A stretch of DNA of 64,000 bases from Loripinus fragilis. Lineage: Eukaryota; Mollusca; Bivalvia; Lucinida; Lucinidae. Numbering within the stretch: position 1 is the stretch's first letter; the number at the start of each line of letters is the position of its first letter. The DNA is taken from contig OZ026520.1 in NCBI GenBank assembly GCA_964019695.1, positions 92,074,913-92,138,912 of the forward strand. The letters are read 5' to 3'. The notes below the pieces were generated by a model. The model was not told the DNA's origin, ran no database searches, and saw nothing but the letters and a program-made list of their open reading frames with translations. Of this stretch, positions 1 to 10,384 are shown piece by piece. A program made the translations under genes and the position numbers.

Positions 1-519
1 ATGCCCTCTACCAAAAAGCACAAATGGTTTTGCTCTGCTGAACATGAGGGCTGCCAGAGCTCCAGATAAGAAATATCTTTAAACGGCATTACCTCCTGAA
101 CCACTGGTCCAAATTCAAAATAATTTCACAGAATCGCTACTCATGATACCTTCTACCAAAATTGCACAAAATTTAATGGTTCCGGTCGCTGATCAAAGGG
201 GCTGCCAGAAATGTCTTTTTTTAAAGGACATCTCCTTCTGACCACTGGTCCAAACTCCATATAACTTCATATGTATGTTCCCCATAATGCCCTCTTTTAA
301 AATTGCATAAATGGGTCTGCTCCACCAAACAGGAGGACTGCCAGAGCTCCAGATAAGAAATCTTTTTAAAAGACATCTCCTGAACCACTGACCTAAATTT
401 AATATAATTTCACAAAATTTTTCCTCATGATGCACTCTACCAAAATTTCACAAATGGTTTCACTCCACTGATCAGTCATTCTCAGGTGAGCGACCCAGGG
501 CCCAAGAGCCCTCTTGTTT
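1..519 (+). mobile_element. 3' part of a HINE/Helitron-like element (family H1)
   Basis: Three to four diverged tandem units of about 150 bases share CTCTACCAAAA, GCTGCCAGAGCTCCAGATAA and CTGAACCACTGG. The end reads CAGGTGAGCG, then hairpin AGGGC...GCCCT followed by CTTGT. The large elements at 20357 and 45171 end in the same design. The 5' end is outside the window. Confidence 0.6.
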
Positions 520-792
520 ACCATAATTTAATTGAAGAATTTCAAGTTACAGACAAGTATTCACAAGAAAAGTAGAAAACAGTGTTGATTTAAATCTAGA
601 TCTACAATGTTTTCAAAATATCAGGATAAATCCAGGTTTAGCATGATTGGGGTTAAATTACAGACTATAATTTTTCTTATCCTATAATGTTATTGGCTTT
701 CTTACTTTGATTATCAGAGTTGTTTTGTCTGTGCTGTGTGGTGGCCCTATAAAGTCTCCCCGCATTTTCATTTATTGCTCTTATTCCAATCC
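520..792. other. Unassigned intronic DNA
   Basis: AT-rich sequence between the H1 element and the family F copy. I see no exon-like frame and no clear inverted repeat here. Confidence 0.5.
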
Positions 793-1042
793 TTAGGGTT
801 GCGTGTACAATCCATTTACTGATTGTTCTTTTGTGGATCATTTTCGTTATTTATGTCTTGTGATTTTCATGCTTTCACATCTGTTCATTGCTGCCATGTG
901 GTCACCTGCCTGGAAAGGGCTGACCTCTTGGCTCTTGTTTGTGATGTTTAATTGTGTTTTTGTCACTTTCCCATGTGGTATCGTTGGTCAGGTGGAGTAC
1001 TTGATTCTATCGATTCCTGATCTTTGCCGCCTTTCTTACTTT
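793..1042 (-). mobile_element. Family F repeat, reverse copy
   Basis: The reverse complement matches the dispersed sequence containing GATCAGGAATCGATACAATC and AAGTACCACACCTG seen at 4667, 18579, 25596 and 63362. The open frame across it is a by-product, as the other copies are broken at different places. Confidence 0.75.
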
Positions 1043-1264
1043 GACAATTTTACTGATAAGTCAAAAACAGATCCTATAATTCAGTGGTAAAGTTAGATGA
1101 AAATTTGGGGATGAAATGACTTCAATATTGTTTAAAAGTCACAGAGATAAAGAGAGCTCTGGTAGCAAGTGCTTAAAGCATTTTCACTTGCAGTATTCTT
1201 TGCGAAATAGAAAATGTGTGTTGAAAAAAGGTTGTAAAACTAAAATTAGTCGGGAAATAAATAT

Positions 1265-1505
1265 TTGAGCCCGTGCATGAGATTTCCAGCAATGTGGTAT
1301 GTGCGACCAGCAAAGCCTCGGATCCGCCTGTGCATGCGCACAGTCTGATCAGAGCCCTTGCTAGTGGCTTGAGAATTCTATGATTGTTAATCTACTGACT
1401 GAACATCATTTGGAGTTTCTAAGCTTAAAAGGAGGCTGTCCAGGCTAGTCTGAGTCTACACATGTTAAAATGCCACATTGTTGGAAATCTCATGCACTTG
1501 CTCAA
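1265..1505 (+). mobile_element. Family D MITE
   Basis: Terminal inverted repeats TTGAGC...GTGCATGAGATTTCC and GGAAATCTCATGCAC...GCTCAA bound a 241-base element with an internal GTGCGACCAGCAAAGCCTC and CTGATCAGAGCC hairpin. Other copies are at 14003, 15680 and 56122. Confidence 0.85.
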
Positions 1506-1728
1506 AAAAGAACTTGAAGTAAGATTTCTATACCTATTTATTTTTGTCTTTTTTTCACCAAATAGTTTAAGGTGTCCTATCATCTTCGAGGTTTAAATGG
1601 ACACTTACATTTTACACTACATTTTACACTAATTTTCCATGTGGCTTCCCAATTTTTGGGCCAGACCAGACATTGGGACAAACAAATATGTCTGGGATTT
1701 TCATTCATTTTCATCTTTTTATTTCCAG

Positions 1729-1820
1729 GTATTTGGTAGGATAGATATAGATGATGATACACCAATCCACCGTAACAACAATTTCCAGTCTTTCCCTCAA
1801 GCTTTACTGGTGCTGTTTAG
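1729..1820 (+). CDS. Cav1: Cav1 exon a: domain IV pore loop, N-terminal half
   Basis: 92 bases starting in phase 0, after acceptor TTTCCAG and before donor GTAAAT. It encodes about 31 residues beginning [10 protein letters not shown] and continuing [18 protein letters not shown], the P-helix leading to the selectivity filter of repeat IV. Vertebrate Cav1 channels have the closely similar stretch VFGKIAL...NNNFQTFPQA. The final codon is split (AG|G) with the next exon. The residues before VFG (IVS5) should lie on an exon upstream of base 1, and I found no candidate in 1-1728. This is the only copy in the local array with a complete acceptor. Reading past its donor gives an immediate TAA, so failure to splice here would truncate the channel. 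Confidence 0.95.
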
Positions 1821-1852
1821 GTAAATCTGTTATTATGTTTGTCCACTGGAGG

Positions 1853-1881
1853 GGTAGGGGGGGGGGGGGGGGGGGGGGGGG
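1853..1881 (+). repeat. Poly-G tract between pore exon copies 1 and 2
   Basis: A run of more than 20 G, interrupted by TA near its start. It lies in the spacer of the exon-derived tandem array. A shorter G run occurs at about 2251-2264. Such runs are prone to slippage and sequencing error, so the exact length is uncertain. Confidence 0.85.
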
Positions 1882-1884
1882 CAC

Positions 1885-2470
1885 GATAGATATAGATGAC
1901 GATACACCAATCCACCGTAACAACAATTTCCAGTCTTTCCCTCAAGCTTTACTGGTGCTGTTTAGGTATATATGTTATTATGTCTGTCCACTGGAGGGGT
2001 AGGGAGGTAGGATAGATATATGTGATGATATACCAATCCACCGTAACAACAACTTCCAGTCTTTCCCTCAAGCTTTACTGGTGCTGTTTAGGTAAATATG
2101 TTATTATGTCTGTCACTGGAGGGGTAGGGGGGCATGATAGATATAGATGACGATACACCAATCCACCGTAACAACAACTTCTAGTCTTTCCCTCAAGCTT
2201 TACTGGTGCTGTTTAGGTAATTATGTTATTATGTCTGTCCACTGGAGGGGTAGGGGGGGGGGGGCACGATAGATATAGATGACGATACACCAATCCACCG
2301 TAACAACAATTTCCAGTCTTTCCCTCAAGCTTTACTGGTGCTGTTTAGGTATATATGTTATTATGTCTGTCCCCAGGGTAGGGAGGTAGGATAGATATAG
2401 ATGATGATACACCAATCCACCGTAACAACAACTTCCAGTCTTTCCCTCAAGCTTTACTGGTGCTGTTTAG
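1885..2470 (+). pseudogene. Five tandem degenerate copies of the Cav1 pore exon
   Basis: Copies of about 81 exon bases lie at 1885-1965, 2011-2091, 2136-2215, 2268-2348 and 2390-2470. Each is followed by a donor-like GTATAT, GTAAAT or GTAATT and by a spacer containing CCACTGGAGGGGTAGGG. Unit length is 122-132 bases. None has the first GTATTTGGT codons or a polypyrimidine acceptor, because a G-rich spacer sits there instead. The copy at 2136 has a TAG (2182-2184) where the others have CAG, which breaks the frame. The copy at 2011 has D to C and T to I changes. Copies 1885 and 2268 resemble each other most, as do 2011 and 2390, suggesting amplification as dimers. I infer non-coding tandem duplications that keep splice donors but not acceptors. 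Confidence 0.9.
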
Positions 2471-3049
2471 GTAAATACCTAATGTCTGTTCCTTATTAAG
2501 AGACACAGTGAAACTTGTATATTTTGTGTTCACTCATGTCAGTCAATTAGTAAGTTCACTCAGCCTTCTCCTGGTTTGCTGAGCATGCTTTCTACTGCTG
2601 TCAATCAAATGAAAAAACATGCAGACATGAAATTTGGATGGGTTATTTGTCTGATTACTATCTAAAATAATGAATTTGGAGGATGAAAGTTAGGGCACAA
2701 TCATGGCATTAACACTTGTCCAGAGGTGATTTTACACTGTTTATACCCTGTTTCATCACAACCAAATTTCGGTTAAAACATGTCCATGCATGTAAAAATA
2801 CTGATTACCACATTTGATTACAAATATGCCAATGTTACTCGGAAAAATGAAATCATGCATTGCACAACATCTCAAAACCAAATATGAATTCATATATTTT
2901 AAGGCGTGTTATGTAAAGCCATTCAATAAATGAGCAAAAAAAGAAAGTGAAAAACAAAATTCCCCAAAATCGCTCATCTCACATTCCATATTTGAAGGTA
3001 AATTCCACATTTTGAGTATTTTTAATAAATATGAATTGTTATTTTGCAG
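2471..3049. other. Intron remainder before exon b
   Basis: Downstream of the exon array the intron is AT-rich and looks single-copy. I see no repeat family or exon-like frame in it apart from the exon b acceptor at its end. Confidence 0.5.
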
Positions 3050-3212
3050 GTCAGCTACTGGAGAGGCGTGGCAGGATATCATGTTAGCGTGTAAATACAG
3101 CGAGGAGGTGAAATGTGACCCGCTAGCTCTAGAGAACAAGAACATGGTTTCCTGTGGCTCAGACTTCGCCATTATTTACTTCATCTCTTTTTACATACTC
3201 TGTTCTTTCCTT
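3050..3212 (+). CDS. Cav1: Cav1 exon b: selectivity filter and IVS6
   Basis: 163 bases, acceptor TTTTGCAG and donor GTAAGT. It completes the split Arg and encodes SATGEAWQDIML, where the Glu is the repeat IV selectivity glutamate. An extracellular turret with two Cys follows (KCDPL and VSCGS), then the IVS6 segment FAIIYFISFYILCSFL. In vertebrate Cav1.2 the matching IVS6 stretch reads YFISFYMLCAFLIINL; the Tyr-Met pair and a downstream Ile belong to the dihydropyridine site. Here the Tyr and downstream Ile are kept but Met is Ile. Dihydropyridine sensitivity therefore cannot be assumed. Confidence 0.95.
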
Positions 3213-3250
3213 GTAAGTTGGTTCACATATTTACCATATTACACGCCTTT

Positions 3251-3277
3251 CCCCCCCCCCCCCCCCCCCCCCCCCCC
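3251..3277 (+). repeat. Poly-C tract
   Basis: About 27 consecutive C, some 40 bases downstream of the exon b donor, in an intron that is otherwise AT-rich. Confidence 0.9.
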
Positions 3278-4146
3278 TTGAAGGGATGCATCAATTTCAT
3301 TTAAAGCTTGCAGAAGGGTAAAGCATTGTATAATACAGGTCAAGTTCTAGTTTGGAGATCATCAGCAAAGTTTTTGACTGAGTTATTTCCCCTTTTTTGA
3401 CTTAAATTTTGTAATTAAACTCAATTGAAGTTAACATATAACAGATGGTTGGTGTTTATAGCTGGCAACACCTCCAATTCTTGGAATTCTAGTTCCAAAA
3501 TTTATTCCATTTTTTAAAAGCAGTGTGGATCCAGATCAGCTCACTTGAGCAGGATTCACACTGTTATTCATCCATGTGATTAATTCATATGATTGACTGG
3601 AAATCATATAGTGTAAACAACTCATACAGTACTCACTTATTAGAGCATGTGATGTGTGCTCATTAGGACAAAAAGGATCATTAATTCTAGCATTTTTCTT
3701 GACTATGCTTTACTTTCACTTTGAGGCCTTACATTTAAAATAGCTGTTATGGGATAACTATAAGGAAAAATTATCACCAGATGACAAAAGGTGTCACTGA
3801 CAGGGAAGGAGTTAAAGAAAATCTAATTTATTTTATCACAGGCAGTAAATTCAATGCATATCAAATGTGAGTAAAATTGGTATTTTTCTATGTACAGTGA
3901 AAAAAATATGGTATTTTTTCGCTAGTGACTGATACAATTTATATTTTCACTGTAGGTAAAGAAGGCTTTCTTGGCAATGTTAGGTCTGGGATTTTTTATC
4001 AAAAGGTTTTAAGTGAAGTGTATTTGTCAGAAATAATGCTACAAACCATCCTACTGGTTACTATTCTGACAAGCATTTTGTGAATTCTAGCTCCAGTAAC
4101 CCACATTGTATTTGAGGACAGGAAGAGGAATTTTGAATGTTCAACC
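3278..4146. other. Intron between exons b and c, no gene
   Basis: AT-rich DNA with a short GATCAG hairpin near 3528-3560 (CAGTGTGGATCCAGATCAGC, then CACACTG). The only other feature of note is the family A element that starts at 4147. Confidence 0.5.
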
Positions 4147-4345
4147 ACAGGTTTAGATAATAAAACAAATATTTTGAGCATAAAATTGGATTTTTTTTCT
4201 TACTCAGCAGTTTTAACATATGTTTTTGGGTGCTCAAAAGAACCATCTCATTGAGAGGGTTCTTTTGAGTACCCACAGCATATGTTTTGGATGAGAAATA
4301 AGAAAAATAGTGTTTTGTTACACACCCTGAACTAAAGGCCTGTTC
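4147..4345 (+). mobile_element. Family A palindromic MITE
   Basis: The core is a near-perfect hairpin around GTGCTCAAAAGAACC and GGTTCTTTTGAGTACCCA, flanked by ACATATGTTTT and its complement. The left flank contains GGTTTAGATAA, the right flank ACTAAAGGCCTG. It ends about 35 bases before exon c. Confidence 0.88.
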
Positions 4346-4369
4346 AACTTAGTTATGAATCATTTTTGA

Positions 4370-4639
<270 letters not shown>

Positions 4640-4666
4640 TAAAGAGCTGAATTTCTAAAATAGAAA

Positions 4667-4961
4667 AAGTAAGAAAGACAGCAAGGATCAGGAATCGATA
4701 CAATCAAGTACCACACCTGTCCCAGGATACCAAATGGGAAAGTAACAAAATTACATATAGACACCACAAACGAGAGCCAAGAGGGTAGCCCTTTCCCTTC
4801 AGGTAACCACAAGGCAGCAATGAACAGACGCGAAAGCATGACAAACTCAAGACATAAATAACACAAATGATCCACAAAAGAAGTATCGCCTTGGAACGGT
4901 TAGTAAAAATATTTTACTGGAGGGCTTAAACCAACTTCATGGTGCGCCAACCTCACCCTTA
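4667..4961 (+). mobile_element. Family F repeat, near full length
   Basis: From AAGTAAGAAAGACAGCAAGG through GATCAGGAATCGATACAATC to GCGCCAACCTCACCCTT. The best copies begin AAGGGTG and end CACCCTT, suggesting short inverted termini. No protein is encoded. Confidence 0.8.
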
Positions 4962-6700
4962 GTTCAGATGTGGATCAAGACACATAAATGTTTGGTTTGC
5001 ATGAAAGACCCCTAACTTATCCATGCATCATCTCCTAGACAAAAATTGCTTAAGGCACTTTGTCTGTTAATACGAGATGAGCATTTTACACCCAACATAA
5101 ATGTTGAAATGATTATTAATGAGAAAGAAATGGTATTCTCTTTAGCACTGAAATGATTTGACATTAATTCATATTTTGTTGAAAAATGACATGTTGCAGA
5201 GCAATGTTTAGTTTTAGATAATACGCTAAACTGTGCCTTCTGAAATATTTTTATCTTGACCTTCTTTCTGTGTGTATAGTTTCAGTTTAAATATATTTTA
5301 TACAATAAATACAAATGAAATACAACCTACATACATTGTAAACATACAAAGGATTAGAAGGAAGCCATAAATGCTTATAGAGTTCTTTTCCTGATAAAAA
5401 TGGCTGTGTATAGTTTTAGATTTCCAACTGACACAAATTCAGGCCCCCTAGTGGAACCTTTAAAACCTTTAGAAACCTTTTATTTGGTTGCAATCCTTTA
5501 AAACCTTTAATTTAGCTGAAAAACCTTTAATAACCTTTATTTTGATTAATAAACCTTTAAATTTTGAAAGATCAGTCTGAACATAAGAAATAGACCATAT
5601 GTATGTTAACAAGTAATGACTGTGACATCTTGAGCTTTTCAGAAAGCTCTATTCATCCTCAGACCATTGTGTCTATACCTACCTCTTGCACCAGGGTGAC
5701 TCTTGTAGCCAATTTTTCTGATGCTTCAGATTAGGCAGCAATAAAAAAAGATTGAGGTAAGGTAAAAGATAAATGCTTTTGGGTTTATATCATACTTACA
5801 TCCATGCTAAACAGCTGAGATAATTTTGGAATGACTAGTTGATCCTAACCCCCCTTTACCTAGGCCGACTTAACCCATATCCTTTTACTAGTACTTAGTG
5901 CTCATCTTTCACTAGTAAGGCTAACGGACAACTAGTAAAAGAATGTACCCAACCTGGGAATAGAACCTGCAAAACTCCAGACATTAGATTGGACACCCTA
6001 CCAACTGCAATAACTGCACCAACAAATATTAATGGAATAAGCATCTACAACTGTATTGGGTTTACTGACTTCTGAATAATGTCCTGATTTTCTTATGTCG
6101 TTGTCTAAGGTTGTCAAATCTAATCAGTGTTATCTACACCCCAAGACAAATACAGACAATATGCATATATGTCTAAATTTTATATTTAAAAAAGAGCATA
6201 CAATAAATGGTTGCAATATTCTCTGAAATTGTTCATTTACTGAAGGTAAAATTGTCCTTACAAAATGACCAGAGATGGCTTCTCCTGCTTTCTTGGAATT
6301 CACAATTTTCCGGGAGAGGACCCCCTTACCCCGGCCCCTTCCAGATTTGAAAATATGTGATTTATTCTTCAATTCAACACTGCTCAACACAAAGCCTAAA
6401 ATTAAAAAAGGTGGTTTATAACTAGGGAGTAAACAACAAGACTAATTTTCAATTGATTTGTAATTATAGCTATTTATTGGAAAAGGATTTGCTGCACCCC
6501 TTTCATGATATCTTCATCTATCGTAACGTGGATCTAAAGATCAAGATCCGATAAAAATACTAGAAAATTTTATGTTAATTTGCTCTTTATTTTTGTTAAA
6601 ATTTCAATGAAATAACCTTTATTTTGCCTAAATTAGCCTTTATAAAAAACTTTTAATTTCATGAGGGTCTGCTAGGGGGCTTGCAAATTGGAAATGCTAA
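4962..6700. other. Intron c-d, mostly unassigned
   Basis: AT-rich. 5440-5580 carries a run of diverged AACCTTTAAAACCTTT units, and related AACCTTTATTTTG text recurs near 6610, so this may be the two ends of one degenerate element. No exon-like frame was found. Confidence 0.4.
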
Positions 6701-6905
6701 GTATTTGTTTGTTTGATTTTGATTCTTAACATCCCATCAACAATCTTTCAGTTATAAAGGGACGGGTCTTCATGGCCTGAACCAGTACTATGCTAGGATT
6801 AATGTGTCTTGCTCAAGGACACAACACAGTAACACTGGTGAGGCTGGAACCCACGGCCCTGTTGTCTCTAGTCAAGCAATCTACATCTGAGCCACTGCGC
6901 TCCCT
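6701..6905 (-). mobile_element. tRNA-derived SINE (family S1), reverse
   Basis: Read on the minus strand it starts GGGAGCGCAGTGGCTCAG, a tRNA-like A box, and passes a B-box-like GGTTCCAGCCTC. A conserved TGTGTCCTTGAGCAAGACAC segment follows, and it ends in a CAAAATCAAACAAAC tail. It is flanked by a perfect 10-base target duplication GAAATGCTAA (6691-6700 and 6906-6915). It is a retroposed element, not a working tRNA gene. Confidence 0.9.
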
Positions 6906-7020
6906 GAAATGCTAAACATGATTTTCAATTTTTCTGTGCTAATGCGAAACAGAGTGGTTTACAGTATTTACTCAATAAAAATCTTTCCAAAATATTCAGG
7001 GTCAACAGCATTTGCTTTCC

Positions 7021-7134
7021 TTTCTTCTTCTTCAAAGATTGGTGAGTATGAATATGCCTTTGAACAGCGATGACACAGTGATGTTTAATGCTACACTGTT
7101 TGCTTTTGTACAAACATCTTCCCTCAAGGTCAAA
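7021..7134 (+). pseudogene. Partial upstream duplicate of Cav1 exon d with a lost acceptor
   Basis: Bases 7036-7134 match the first half of exon d and would encode [17 protein letters not shown] and on to SSLKVK, with several substitutions and one inserted codon. The TTC-rich tract before it is also copied, but the acceptor reads CAA where exon d has CAG (A at 7035). The only AG nearby (7036-7037) would start the exon two bases late and run into TGA after 11 codons. The second half of the exon is missing and gives way to hairpin repeat sequence. I infer a dead duplicated exon. Confidence 0.88.
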
Positions 7135-7298
7135 TGGTGCCCAAATTGTTATTACAGAATGGGCAAACAGTTTAGACCCTGATCAGATTGCTCATCAGGA
7201 GCAATTTGATCATGGTCTACACTATTTGCTAGATAGAGTTATTTCAGAAACAATCACGGTTAATAGTGTACTTATGTATGCTTTTGTTTCTTCTTCAG

Positions 7299-7500
7299 AG
7301 ATTGGTGAGTATGAATATGCCTTTGAACAGCGATGGCACGGTGATGTTTAACGCCACACTGTTTGCTCTAGTACGTACGTCCCTCAAGATCAAAGTAGAA
7401 GGAAACATAGACCAGGCTAATGCCGAGCTCAGAGAAGTGATATTAAAGATCTGGAAGAGAACCAGTCCAAAATTACTTGATCAGGTTGTCCCCCCTGCTG
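7299..7500 (+). CDS. Cav1: Cav1 exon d: pre-IQ region
   Basis: 202 bases, acceptor TTCTTCAG, donor GTAAGT, ending in phase 1 inside the Gly codon of VVPPAG. It encodes [17 protein letters not shown], then the helix [19 protein letters not shown] and [18 protein letters not shown]. The family sequence is almost the same, and this pre-IQ helix contributes to calmodulin tethering. A broken half-copy of the exon lies about 260 bases upstream. Confidence 0.95.
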
Positions 7501-7544
7501 GTAAGTTCACAGTGATGTCCCCTTATAATGCATTTCATTATAAA

Positions 7545-7755
7545 GTAAGTGAGTTTGTTCAGGAAATACCGCAATCACACACTGCAGACCAACCCAAGGC
7601 ACCTTGAGGAAGAGCCACAGAACATTTATAGTAACCATACATCTGCAAGATAATAATAGCAAAGCAACAAGCTTTCTCTTCCTCTCCAAGATGATTGCAA
7701 AACTAGAAGGGACACAAAGTAATATATAACAAAACAAAGACAAACACAGTACTCC
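7545..7755 (+). repeat. Dispersed repeat with GAGGAAGAGCCAC (family J)
   Basis: Shares AGGAAGAGCCACA, GCAAAGCAACAAGC and ATGATTGCAAAACTAGAA with 14696-14970, 61688-61880 and the reverse copy near 20034-20260. It may be a remnant of a coding transposon, but no frame is conserved between copies. Confidence 0.6.
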
Positions 7756-8018
7756 TACAGACACTGATTTGGATATTACACAGTCATGTTGTTGCTCCCA
7801 AATTTTTTTAATGGTATTTTACAAAGGATTTATAGGAAAATGACCATAAAATATAATCAAATTAACACACTATGATGAAACAGAGAAAAGGGCTCACGAC
7901 TTGCAGATAGTCAGAGCTAAAGAAAACCTCAAGTTGAGCCATGGTGGGCCCAGCTACAGCCAAGCATCAGGCACCAACCCACCGATTAAAGCTTTACGTC
8001 AGAGCCGTCATTGAGTCT

Positions 8019-8072
8019 GAGGCCTGACCAAACCCTCTTTCCAGAAATCCTGGATCCGCCCCTGTAATACTT
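8019..8072. mobile_element. End fragment of a GGATCCGCCCCTG element
   Basis: The text CCAGAAATCCTGGATCCGCC followed by CCTG matches the right end of the complete element at 55606-55812. Confidence 0.6.
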
Positions 8073-8089
8073 TTCGCAGATAGAAGTAC

Positions 8090-8580
8090 TTTCTGTAGCT
8101 GTAAATCATTCGGGAAAGTCCGGCACAATTTGAGAATCAAATTAAGCCTCAGGTGTATGTAAGGTGCAATACACGTAGTATGATATACAAAAAAAGCTCC
8201 ATTTTGTTAGCCGGAATAGGCATAAGGAAAATTAGTTTTTAGCCTGTAAGTTTAGCCCTAGTAAAATCCATTTGTCTGATTACCCGAAAAGTTTTATCAG
8301 CAAAATAAATGAAGTTTATGTTTTTTCAATAAAATATCGCTATAGCTATATTTTATTGAAAAAACAAATTTCATTTATAACCATTTGTTTTGCTGCAATT
8401 ACACTAGTTATTGTTTAAACATGGTTTCCGTGACGTCAGAGTCACGTTATATAATGCCAGCTTCACGTTATCACCGGCTTTATCAAAGTAGATCCTCAAT
8501 CTACATCAGTGGTCTGATTCTACGGAATTTTGCGGAAATGGCCGAGGTAGTTCCGATTAGTTGTAAATGTGACCTTACTG
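8090..8580 (+). repeat. Dispersed repeat, shared with 50491-50945
   Basis: Both regions contain AAGCTCCATTTTGTTAGCCG, a palindrome TTTTTTCAATAAAATATCGC...TTTTATTGAAAAAA, and a following block with GTCACGTTAT and GTCTGATTC. Identity between the two is moderate, so it is an older family. Confidence 0.7.
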
Positions 8581-8584
8581 CTCC

Positions 8585-9060
<476 letters not shown>

Positions 9061-9339
9061 GTAACTCTGCTAGATATCTCCAGTTAAGGTTGTTCATAAT
9101 AATCGTAGTTATACTATTTGGGTGTTTGTAAAGGAGTTAAAACTTTTGGAAAGCAATAGAGAAATTATGCTGTGTAATTTCCAAAACCACAATAAAATTA
9201 AATTGTGTAAATAAATTATATCGATTTCCCCCTCCTTTTCCTGTGTAAGATGCCCGACGCAGCTATTTGAGATAAGTATGGATATTTCATTCATTGGAGT
9301 TTCCAGTCACTCTAATAAGATACATCACTGATTATCATT

Positions 9340-9975
9340 AGGCCAGAATTTTATATTAGTTGATTTACAAACCCTCCTACTTTAATTTTCCGGAAAGTAA
9401 GAAAAAATAAATAAAATTTCTAAAGTTAGTTGTTTTATTTTATCCACTGACTCGGGAGCGCAGTGGCTCAGTGGTAGAGTGCTTGACTCAAGACCGAGGG
9501 GCAGCAGGTTCAAGCCTCACCAGCATCTTTGCATTGTGTCCTTGAGCAAAACACATTAATCCTAGCTTACTACTTGTTCAACCCAGGAAGACCCGTCCCT
9601 ATATAACTGAAAGAGTGTTGATGGGATGTAAAGAATTAAATCAAAATAAACAAATTATCCACCAACTCTAATTATTATTAGTTTCGTTGAAAAAAAAAAA
9701 TACTTTTGAGGTTCTGTCTGTGTATTTTTGAGAGTGACCCTGTTTAAGTGATTGTCCTATCCAGATTTTTAGGAAAATGATGAAATATTTAAAGCTTTAA
9801 TACAGACTTTTGGTTTACCTTACGAGTTTTACTGTTTGTTCTGGAGATATTTAAAAGAAAAAAAAAGCTCCGAAAATGAACAGTCAGTCATTTTCAGAGC
9901 TTTTTTTAGGCCCCGACCCTAAATCTGATTTTTTTTCCCCACATATCAACTAATAAAAAAATTGTTGCCTTATGT
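9340..9975 (+). mobile_element. Family K element interrupted by a SINE
   Basis: Ends resemble AGGCCAGAATTTTAT...TTAGTTGATTTACAAACC on the left and TATCAACTAATAAAAAAATT on the right. Internal landmarks are TTTTGAGAGTGACCCTG and TTTTCAGAGC. Reverse and partial copies occur at 27640-27966 and 13588-13966. The SINE at 9454-9654 is inserted in it. Confidence 0.75.
9454..9654 (+). mobile_element. tRNA-derived SINE (S1), full length
   Basis: A-box-like TGGCTCAGTGGTAGAGTG and B-box-like GGTTCAAGCCTC are followed by the conserved TTGAGCAAAACACATTAATC segment, ending in ATCAAAATAAACAAA. Flanking 14-base target copies (9440-9453 and 9655-9668) read TTATCCACNNACTC with two differences. Confidence 0.9.
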
Positions 9976-10080
9976 TGATAGTTATACCTAACATAATTTG
10001 GTAAAAAAATTGCATAGAATTTGCATAGCTTTAATGCAGGAATATTGAATTTTAAAAATATAATTTATTCACCATTTTAG

Positions 10081-10191
10081 GCTGGTTTGCGGGCAGTTCA
10101 TGACCTGGGTCCAGAGATTAGACGTGCCATATCAGGTAACCTTGGAGAGGAAGAATTCCCAGATAAAGAAGTAGAGGAACCTATGCATAGG
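10081..10191 (+). CDS. Cav1: Cav1 exon f: post-IQ helix
   Basis: 111 bases, phase 0 to 0, acceptor CCATTTTAG and donor GTATGT. It encodes [20 protein letters not shown] followed by an acidic run (LGEEEFPDKEVEEP). The matching vertebrate segment is [20 protein letters not shown], so assignment is firm. A family A hairpin element starts about 11 bases after the donor. Confidence 0.95.
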
Positions 10192-10201
10192 GTATGTACA
10201 A

Positions 10202-10384
10202 CAGAGGTTTAGATAAATAAAAATTTTCAGCGTAAAATTGTAAATATTTTCTTACCCATCAATTTTAACATATGTTTTGGGTGCTCAAAAGAACCGTCTC
10301 ATTGAGACGGTTCTTTTGAGTACCCACAACATATGTTTTTGTTTAGAAATAAGAAAATTAAATTTTCGTTACGCACACTTGTCT
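10202..10384 (+). mobile_element. Family A palindromic MITE
   Basis: Left flank GAGGTTTAGATAAATAAAAA, with the same hairpin arms as the copy at 8865. It starts about 11 bases after the exon f donor. Confidence 0.9.

Noticed and set aside
803..1090. A 95-residue frame with hydrophobic stretches as a small membrane protein
   Set aside because: It lies in family F in reverse; other copies have different breaks and the same hydrophobic look, so the frame is incidental.
1..1728. An upstream IVS5 exon of the channel
   Set aside because: I looked for a frame resembling the IVS5 end (AVIGMQ before VFG) and found only repeats, so that exon must lie outside the window.
1639..2002. Open frames spanning the pore exon array as one longer protein
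   Set aside because: They cross donor sites and poly-G runs in different frames. The true exon frame stops at TAA right after the first donor.
9454..9530. A tRNA gene
   Set aside because: It is the head of a SINE with target-site duplications; acceptor and anticodon stems are not supported.
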